DNA of 64,000 nt from Prunus persica (lineage: Eukaryota > Streptophyta > Magnoliopsida > Rosales > Rosaceae). The notes beneath the pieces are model-generated. The model made no database searches. It was not told the origin of the DNA and was given only the letters and a program-made list of their open reading frames with translations. Both the position numbers and the translations under genes were made by a program. This document shows, one piece after another, positions 57,441 to 64,000 of this stretch; the first letter of the stretch is position 1; each line of letters starts with the position of its first letter. The DNA is taken from contig NC_034010.1 in the NCBI RefSeq assembly GCF_000346465.2, positions 21,623,757 through 21,687,756 on the forward strand, given 5' to 3'.

Positions 57441-57745
57441 TTTTGTCATTTGACATGTGTCTATTAATATAACCATAGTTGCATAAATAAAAAGTAAAGA
57501 GTTAACTATGGTTATGCTAAGGGACACGTATCAAGTGTTGAGAATGGTGGTAAAAGTACGCTTTTAGTGAAAGTAATGAACAAAAGAAAAATACTAGGCT
57601 TACCACATTTTTCATACCACATTGTGTACCACCTCTCTAATAGAGGTGGGCCCCATTATTAAAAAGATAGTACACAATATAATATGAAAAATGTAATAAG
57701 CCTAGCATTACCCTGAGCAAAAATATACCCCAAGATAAATTGGAC
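57420..57745. mobile_element. MITE with inner palindrome, containing a second MITE
   Basis: ATGTGTCTATTAATATAACC pairs with GGTTATGCTAAGGGACACGT, and the outer ends TTATCTTGAGG/CCCCAAGATAA are inverted. It is related to the split copy in unit A (19190-21150). Confidence 0.6.
57590..57709. mobile_element. Nested ~120-bp MITE
   Basis: The ends ATACTAGGCTTACCACATTT and the reverse complement of the right end (AATGCTAGGCTTATTACATT) continue as inverted repeats through TTTTCATA and TTGTGTAC. It is not present in the unit A copy. Confidence 0.75.
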
Positions 57746-57940
57746 TTTTCTCATGAAAGTGAGAAGAATTTCATCTTTTGTACTTTTTTGCGTACAGACA
57801 AGAGCTTCATCTTTTGACAGTTGCACATTCATCCCAAATTCAGTGTTTCACTTTTGAAAAAAGTGTTTTTGATTATTAAAAAAAAAAAAAACAATTTTAC
57901 AGGTTGTGAGCCACGCATTCAGTCTTCCAATGCCAAATCT

Positions 57941-58050
57941 CCACAAGTCTTCTCTCATCCATTTATTCCACAAGTCTTCTCATCCATTTATTTCCATAAG
58001 TCTTCTCTCATCCATTTATTTCCACAAGTCTTGTCATCCATTAATTTCCC
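57941..58050. repeat. Minisatellite, four ~25-28-bp units
   Basis: CCACAAGTCTTCTCTCATCC + ATTTATT repeated four times with small changes. Single units occur at about 21364 and 40167, so the tract expanded here from one unit. Confidence 0.88.
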
Positions 58051-59166
58051 AAAATTCAATGAAATTCCTATTCAGAGACTATCTCCCTACAGTATGTCCT
58101 TTGGAGTTTTAAGCACGGGCATGGCTCTTTGTGGGTTGAAGACTTGCACGCACCGTATGAAAGATTAGAACGAAAATCGTAAACACAACGAAACGCAACG
58201 ACATTTAGAACCAACAATAAGAAACCAAGAATAGCTAGCTGGCAGCCGACCCTCACTCTCTTTTCCTCACACACACCCTTCTTTTTTTACTAGGTTCTAT
58301 AGTTGACAGGCACATATAAGATTTTCGAGTCCAATTTTCCTGTTATCAAATTTCATGTGCCCCTGTTTCCTTTTTGATATTGTGACATGTGGCACATCAT
58401 TTAACAACATTTTAACATTGTTAACTCTTCAGCCCATTTATTTTTATTTAAAAAAAATTAATTAAAAAACACGTTTGAGGCAAACACTCTCTCCCCTCTT
58501 CATCTTCTACCCTGCGTATCATCAGACTCAACCCTTGCATCATCTTCCCCCTGCATTTGGTTCGATAATTTTATGAAACTGCCAATCCTTAGGAGATAAA
58601 AGTGTCTCACCAACGGGGTCTAGCCCATTGAAAAAGGGCCTTGACTTTCAAACCAGAGCTTTCAAATTTGAACCCCCATGACATTTGTGTGAAAAACTCA
58701 TCTCCCCTCTAGTTTCGACTATTGCTTGTACTATAAAATAAAAATTAAAAATTAATTAATTTTTTTTTTTTTTTAAGTGTCTCTGCCCCTGTATTGTGTA
58801 TTTTAATTCGTGGACTGCTAAATGCCATGAAATGTTTTTTTTTTAAATAAAAAAAAAAAGTTTTCAACAGACAGTGCAACATCTCCCCCTTCAGATCATC
58901 CAACAAACAACATAAAAAATCTAGTGCCATGGCTTCCATCCAAACAGAAAATAAGAAATTGAATTGAGAAAAGTGCATGCAGCTGCCGAGGTCGACCAAC
59001 TAGTGTCCTGCGAAACCTCAATATCAAACTTGCAATCAACAAAGACATGTTTTTCAACAGCACCACGCCAGAACTTATTTTAATTGCTTATAAGAATAAT
59101 TCAACTTAAAATCTATCCTTCTTCCCCTGGAACAGTATCACTTGCCCATTAATTAAAGAATCCCAC
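58051..59166. other. Upstream region of RLP F
   Basis: The segment 58230-58325 is the 21250-21360 module in inverted orientation (GGTTCTATAGTTGACAGGCA). The segment 58560-59040 matches the left arm of the inverted repeat around stump B (TATGAAACTGCCAATCCTTAGG, CCAACAAACAACATA, GACATGTTTTTCA). No gene. Confidence 0.5.
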
Positions 59167-59283
59167 TATAAATAATTATTGCTTGTATCTTGAGATATCA
59201 GACAAGCAACCAGATTTCCATGCACGCATTCTTTCGCTGTGCTTTATCTTTTTCTTAAATAGTTGTGCGTCTGCGTCTTGATC
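59167..59283 (+). promoter_or_regulatory. Core promoter and leader of RLP F
   Basis: TATAAATAAT at 59167, about 115 bases before the ATG, in the type 2 module shared with C. Confidence 0.6.
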
Positions 59284-62046
59284 ATGACTCTACCTAATAT
59301 TGATCATGAGAAGCAAATATACTGCTTCAAAGTCTTCTATGCTTTTCTTGTGGTGCTCTTACTACGCATGAACAATCCTTGCATTGGATGCAGTGAGAGG
59401 GAAATGCAAGCCCTCCTTGCACTCAAACAAGGCCTCCTGGATGACGACAAAAGCCTCCTTTCATGGGGAAGAGAAGTGCAAAACAAAGACTGTTGCCAAT
59501 GGGACGGAGTCTACTGCAGCAACCACACTGGCGATGTTGTTAAGCTTGATCTTGGAGACCAATCTTTGGAAGGTGATATTAGTCCTAAACTCATTCACTT
59601 GCAGCATTTGGAGTATTTGAACCTCAGTTTCAATTATTTCTCTTTGAGCAAAATTCCAGATTTCATTGGATCTCTGAGCAATTTAAGATACCTTGATCTC
59701 TCTTATGCAAGTTTTGGAGATGAAATTCCAAACCAACTTGAAAATCTCACACACTTGGAATATCTCGATCTCAGGTCATACTCTGATTACCCAATTTATG
59801 CAAAAAACCTCAATTGGCTCTCTAATCTTTCTTGTCTAAAACACTTGGACCTCAGTTCTACTAATCTCACCGGTGTTGTTGGTTGGCTGGAAGCAGTTAA
59901 TATGCTTCCTAAATTAAGAAACTTGATATTACAGGGGTGTAATCTTCCTCCTCCAATTATATCCGCTGTTTATGTTATGAACTCTTCAAAATCTCTTGTT
60001 CGGGTCGATCTCTCTTGGAACTATTTCAATGGTTCCTCAATTCCTGCATCTTTTGGAAACATGAGCTCTCTTGCACATCTTATTCTCCATCGTAGCCAAC
60101 TTGAAGGAGGGATCCCGAATTCCTTTGCCAAGTTATGTAGGCTGCGAGAGTTGGACCTTGGGAGTAATAGTCTTAGTGGACAACTTTCAGACTTCGTTGA
60201 AACATTGTCCAAATGCGCTCAAAAGACATTGGAGAGTTTGGATATCTCTTATAATCCTAACATTTCGGGTTCATTGCCTGATCTTACGAACTTCTTATCA
60301 CTGAAACACTTGTCTCTCGGGGGCAATAACTTAAGTGGAAGAATACCTGAAAGTATTGGACAAATGTCCAAGTTGGAGACTATTGGTTTTGGTGGGAATT
60401 CTTTGGACGGAGTGATTTCAGAAACTCATTTTTCAAAACTCTCCAAATTAAGTTATTTGGATTTATCATCTAACTCACTACTTTTAAACTTCAGTTTTGA
60501 TTGGATTCCTCCCTTCCAGTTACGAGACATAAACTTGAAGTCTTGTAAGATGTGGCTGTCGTCTTTCCCAAAATGGCTTCAAACTCAAAAAAATTATACA
60601 TGGCTTGATATTTCTGATGCTGGAATTTCTGATACCATTCCAAGTTTGTTTTGGGATTTGTCACCAAAATTGACATTTATGGATATCTCTCACAATCAAA
60701 TGAGAGGAACAGTTGGAAATGTTAGATTGGAGTTTGCACCGCACCTAAATTTGAGTTGGAACCAATTGGAGGGTCCAATCCCTTCAATTCTATCAGAAGT
60801 TTCAGCTCTAGATCTCTCCCATAATAACATTTCAGGGGCAGCTTCTTTTTTGTGTCCAACCAAGGATAGTAGTTTAAGCTTTCTTGATCTCTCAGGCAAT
60901 CATGTATCTGAAGAACTTCCAGATTGTTGGACCTATTTTAAAAACTTAGTCTTCCTTGATTTGAGCAATAACTATTTCTTTGGAAAAATTCCCACCACGA
61001 TGGGGTACTTGTTTAGTATCCAGACACTAAGACTAAGTAACAACAGATTTGTGGGAGAGTTGCCTCAATTTGATAATTGTGGAAAGTTGACACTTTTTGA
61101 CCTTGGGGAAAATAACTTATCATGCTCAATACCTAAATGGTTAGGCGCTAGCCTTTCAAATTTGGTTATCTTAATCCTTCGAGGTAATCAGTTCTATAGA
61201 AGCATCCCGCCCCAATTATGCCATCTGACACGCATTCAAATTTTGGATTTGTCGATGAACAACATCTCTGGAACTATACCCAAATGTCTCAACAATTTGA
61301 TTGTTTTGGCTCAAAAAGGAAATTCAGATCTAGCTATCCAACATGCATATTACACTTATCTAGGAGGGGGACTTCGTAGTTGGCTTTATGATGATGAAGC
61401 ATCTTTAACATGGAAAGGGGTAAGGTCTAAATACAAAAGTACTCTGGGACTTGTAAAAAGCATTGATCTCTCAAGCAATAAGTTGATTGGGGAGATTCCT
61501 AGTGAAATCACCGATCTTGTTGGTTTGGTTTCTTTAAACCTGTCGCAAAACCAATTAACAGGTCAAATACCTCCAAGGATTGGAATGTTGCAGGAGTTAG
61601 ATTCCCTTGATTTATCAAGAAACCAGATTAATGGCAGAATTCCAAACAGTCTATCTCGGATAGATCGTATTGGTTACTTGAACTTGTCAGAAAATGACTT
61701 GGCTGGAAAAATTCCAATAGGCACTCAGCTTCAAAGCTTTGGTCCATCTTCTTATGGTGGAAATCCTCTACTTTGTGGACTGCCACTCCTAAGGACATGC
61801 GATGAGGAGGAAAAAGGTCCAGGACAAACTATGTTGGTAAATCAAGATGATAAAGATGGGCTCATATCGCAAGGATTTTACATCAGCTTGGGGCTTGGGT
61901 TTGCTGTTGGATTTTGGGGAGTTTTTGGCACTCTTCTATTCAACAGGTCATGCAGATATACATACTTCAATTTCTGGACTTGTTTCACAGATTGGCTGTA
62001 CGTGAAGGCAGAAATCATCAGGCAAAGGATGCCTAATACTAAATAA
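59284..62046 (+). CDS. RLP F: LRR receptor-like protein, EIX2/Cf-like, intact, one LRR shorter
   Basis: One exon, 920 residues from the ATG at 59284 (MTLPNIDHEKQIYCFKVFYA), TAA at 62044-62046. Signal peptide core AFLVVLLL, LRRNT (SEREMQALLALKQGL, CCQWDGVYC), LRRs, island (about 61290-61430, DDEASLTWKGV), closing LRRs, acidic DEEEKG, GLGFAVGFWG membrane helix, and tail MPNTK with YTYF. Relative to A, C, D and E it lacks one repeat unit of about 25 residues around 60005-60020 (the FQWLSGT repeat): VRVDLSWNYF runs directly into NGSSIPASFG. No kinase domain, so it would need a partner kinase of SOBIR1 type (family knowledge). It is the only intact copy with the type 2 promoter. The ligand is unknown. 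Confidence 0.92.
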   Translation: MTLPNIDHEKQIYCFKVFYAFLVVLLLRMNNPCIGCSEREMQALLALKQGLLDDDKSLLSWGREVQNKDCCQWDGVYCSNHTGDVVKLDLGDQSLEGDISPKLIHLQHLEYLNLSFNYFSLSKIPDFIGSLSNLRYLDLSYASFGDEIPNQLENLTHLEYLDLRSYSDYPIYAKNLNWLSNLSCLKHLDLSSTNLTGVVGWLEAVNMLPKLRNLILQGCNLPPPIISAVYVMNSSKSLVRVDLSWNYFNGSSIPASFGNMSSLAHLILHRSQLEGGIPNSFAKLCRLRELDLGSNSLSGQLSDFVETLSKCAQKTLESLDISYNPNISGSLPDLTNFLSLKHLSLGGNNLSGRIPESIGQMSKLETIGFGGNSLDGVISETHFSKLSKLSYLDLSSNSLLLNFSFDWIPPFQLRDINLKSCKMWLSSFPKWLQTQKNYTWLDISDAGISDTIPSLFWDLSPKLTFMDISHNQMRGTVGNVRLEFAPHLNLSWNQLEGPIPSILSEVSALDLSHNNISGAASFLCPTKDSSLSFLDLSGNHVSEELPDCWTYFKNLVFLDLSNNYFFGKIPTTMGYLFSIQTLRLSNNRFVGELPQFDNCGKLTLFDLGENNLSCSIPKWLGASLSNLVILILRGNQFYRSIPPQLCHLTRIQILDLSMNNISGTIPKCLNNLIVLAQKGNSDLAIQHAYYTYLGGGLRSWLYDDEASLTWKGVRSKYKSTLGLVKSIDLSSNKLIGEIPSEITDLVGLVSLNLSQNQLTGQIPPRIGMLQELDSLDLSRNQINGRIPNSLSRIDRIGYLNLSENDLAGKIPIGTQLQSFGPSSYGGNPLLCGLPLLRTCDEEEKGPGQTMLVNQDDKDGLISQGFYISLGLGFAVGFWGVFGTLLFNRSCRYTYFNFWTCFTDWLYVKAEIIRQRMPNTK

Positions 62047-62691
62047 ATGGTAATCTACTATCTCTCTCACATTCTATTTTTGAAATGCCTGCATATATTA
62101 CAGAACATAATTAATATTTTTTATAAAGGAAACATGAACTTTCTTTCTTTTGCTATATTAAAGGAACATGCATGCATGATTTTGTTCAGTGCTTATAATC
62201 ATACTCAGTCAGTCACAGTGACTAACTTAGTTTATGTGACTTATCTTTTTTCAATCTTTAGGGTCATTTACCTTCATCTTTAGTGCATGCACGTGTGAGA
62301 TGACATGCTTTCCTTTCAGTTGAAGATGGACGAGATGAAGGACTGCTATTTGTACTAGCTTTCGAGTACTTGTATATTGATGATTAGGGATCTCACTGAA
62401 ATAAAGGAACCATTTATTTTATAGTAAATGAGTTGTATCGTTATTTATAAGAACTTAATGGGAACTTCCCCCATGTAGTATTTGGTATGATATTCTTATG
62501 TACCTCATGGTTTTTTCTGAGTCGAGCATGTTATCTCAATGTAGGAAACGTAGACGCTTAATTGTCTTTGAAAATACTTACTTTGAAAGTCCAGTATTTT
62601 TGAAGTGTTTTTTTTTTTTCTTTAAATTTTATTTTTAAGGTTCTCTTCTCTATATGATACCCAAAAAAAAAAAGAGTAAAACATTTGTAAG
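62047..62691. other. RLP F 3' region
   Basis: Similar to the other 3' regions, but with a different stretch around 62190-62285 (ACTCAGTCAGTCACAGTGAC) before the GATGACATGCTTTCC block. Confidence 0.4.
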
Positions 62692-62764
62692 CCGCCACGG
62701 TGGGGTTCAAACCCACAACCACATGGTTAAGAGCCTTGCGGTCTATCAACTGAGCTAGACGGAA
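62692..62764 (-). pseudogene. tRNA-Lys(CTT) relic, unit F
   Basis: CTT anticodon arm and T-arm are recognisable, but the acceptor stem is broken on both sides and the D-arm has changes (GTTGATAGACCGC). Not functional. Confidence 0.75.
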
Positions 62765-63001
62765 AATACAATTCTTCAAGTCTCATCTCAGGGAATATAT
62801 AAAAATAGCTTTATAGCTTATAGCTTATACTTTTTAATAAAGAATGGTAAACCAACAAATCTTATAAATAATTTCATGTTTATGAGACATCCAAATACAT
62901 CCAAGCATGTACACTGAAGATATTATACAATGGAAGTTTTCCAAGACTCCTTCGGCAACAATAATCTCAAATCAAATTGATAAACATTTACAGCTGATTA
63001 C

Positions 63002-63465
63002 TGTTTGTGCAAATAATCTCGCGAGTTAATATTCGCTTCGAGATCCTTCAATCTTCGATCGGGCGGCTGAAGTCGTGTGTGGTGGCTGGAGCCGTGTGGA
63101 TAAAATATGGAGAGTGGAGAGGGAGAGAGAGCTTCAAGTATTTTTCTCGGGTTTAGGAGTATGTTTAGATGTACCTTAAATTATGAATGAAGTCATCTAT
63201 TTATAGGAGCCTCAGGGCTAGGGTTTCGTAGAGAATAAACTTTTATTATGATGAGTTTATTCTTTATCCAAATTCGTAGGGATCGAGTCGGATTTGATAA
63301 TACCTGAATTAATGTTATTATCTCCTCTTTATTAGGATAATATCTGAATTAATGATATTATCTTATTAAAATCATATTAATTAAAATATTTATCTCTATT
63401 AATTAACTGGCCAAATAAACTGGTTCAATTAATTAATTTAAGAGATAATCTTCTTTTCCAAGTGA
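63002..63465. mobile_element. Insertion in SKIP4-like relic, possibly a solo LTR
   Basis: It interrupts the SKIP4-like last exon between GCTGATTAC (63001) and ATTCAATTTAGGTATTG (63470), which are adjacent in units A and C. It begins TGTTTGTG and contains a TATA-like CTATTTATAGGAGCC (about 63198) followed by AGGGCTAGGGTTTC, as in plant LTR promoters. The right end and a target duplication are unclear. Confidence 0.45.
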
Positions 63466-63729
63466 TATAATTCAATTTAGGTATTGACGAACTAACCATC
63501 ACCCCTTCCATATTCCCTGCATTCTCATCAAGTCCCGCAGCGAATGTAGATCTTCCCATCCATGACCACAGAATCCTCAATTTCAGGGACAATGTTTGGG
63601 TCAGCGTGAAATTTCCAACTATTGGTGCAAGGGTCATAGATGTCCCAAGAATGTGGATCACTTGAATTTGAACCTAAACCGCCAATGGAATATATTTTTC
63701 CATCCAATACTTCACAAGCGAAATAGCAC
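63466..63729 (-). pseudogene. SKIP4-like last exon with internal deletion (unit F)
   Basis: The minus strand keeps the beginning (CYFACEVLDGKIYSIGG to GKIYIRCGT, with an intact acceptor CTGCATGCA above 63729) and then jumps near 63536 to NAGNMEGVMVSSSIPKL, losing ~330 bases, in a different frame. The end is cut by the insertion at 63002-63465. Confidence 0.8.
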
Positions 63730-64000
63730 CTGCATGCACACATCAAATAACGCAAAAGCTCTTTACAATTATAATAATAACAAAAAGCAAACTAATTTGC
63801 AAGAGTTTTTGCTATTCACCACGACAGAATTCAATAATGAGAAATCCATATGCTCTGACAGGTCAAAGGACGAAGTTGCCAATCCTTAGCATTGCATGAA
63901 ATATAGTGTTCCCACACTCAACTTTTATTACTCACATATATATATGGTTAGGTCTACATATTTTTTAAAAACATAAAAAATAAGCCCACACACAATTATC
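63730..64000. other. Remainder of SKIP4-like intron and duplicated flank
   Basis: At about 63911 the intron joins CCCACACTCAACTTTTATTA, which corresponds to 18222 and 56082, another deletion junction. The flank continues past the window end. Confidence 0.5.

Noticed and set aside
57941..58050. CRISPR-like spacing of repeats
   Set aside because: Units are directly adjacent with no unique spacers; it is a minisatellite in a plant nuclear genome.
1..64000. A new multi-gene enzymatic or defence operon
   Set aside because: No operon-like set of unrelated genes is present; the structure is explained by RLP duplication, a hitchhiking SKIP4-like gene and transposons.

Overview
The window is nuclear DNA from a flowering plant. 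Intron-split genes, a cytosolic-type tRNA-Val, plant MITEs and SINEs, two Ty1/copia retrotransposons, and a cluster of leucine-rich-repeat receptor-like proteins (RLPs) of the EIX/Cf type all point this way. The gene and transposon content suggests a woody eudicot, perhaps Rosaceae, but the sequence alone does not prove the species.

Positions 1-9.6 kb are single-copy gene space. They hold the last coding exon of a bestrophin-like chloroplast chloride channel (VCCN1 type, +), an intact tRNA-Val(CAC) (-), a complete 12-exon ankyrin-repeat Raf-like kinase of the integrin-linked-kinase group (-), and a two-exon gene for a 143-residue protein I do not recognise (+). A Mutator-like non-autonomous element (6533-7388) lies between the last two. 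Positions 9.6-12.6 kb are transposon debris: a MITE, a hAT transposase relic and a LINE-like tail.

Positions 12.6-64 kb are a decaying tandem RLP cluster. Six + strand copies are recognisable. A (13054-15912) is intact. B (23512-23750) is a 5' stump. C (29806-32656) is broken by one extra A. D (41374-44197) is broken by one extra T. E (46607-54214) is split by a young, apparently intact copia element. F (59284-62046) is intact but one LRR shorter. The repeating unit was [upstream module - RLP - tRNA-Lys relic - F-box/kelch SKIP4-like gene on the - strand]. Each unit keeps a different part of the tRNA-Lys and SKIP4-like gene, so these relics mark the recombination and deletion breakpoints. A second, older, degenerate copia element (34677-39451) sits inside the SKIP4-like exon of unit C.

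A large inverted repeat (about 21.84-25.75 kb) surrounds stump B. Next to it lies a 3.3-kb PIF/Harbinger-type element (25868-29153, TAA target duplication). It has kept a Myb/SANT-like ORF1 but no recognisable DDE transposase, and it carries a nested tRNA-derived SINE and an in-frame (GA)n tract.

Functionally, A and F should encode cell-surface immune-type receptors without a kinase: signal peptide, LRRNT, many LRRs, island, acidic juxtamembrane segment, GxxxG transmembrane helix and short tail. Proteins of this kind are known to signal through SOBIR1/BAK1-type kinases. C, D and E, if transcribed, would give truncated secreted ectodomains. The exciting part of the window is this comparative record of receptor birth and death, not a new enzymatic system.
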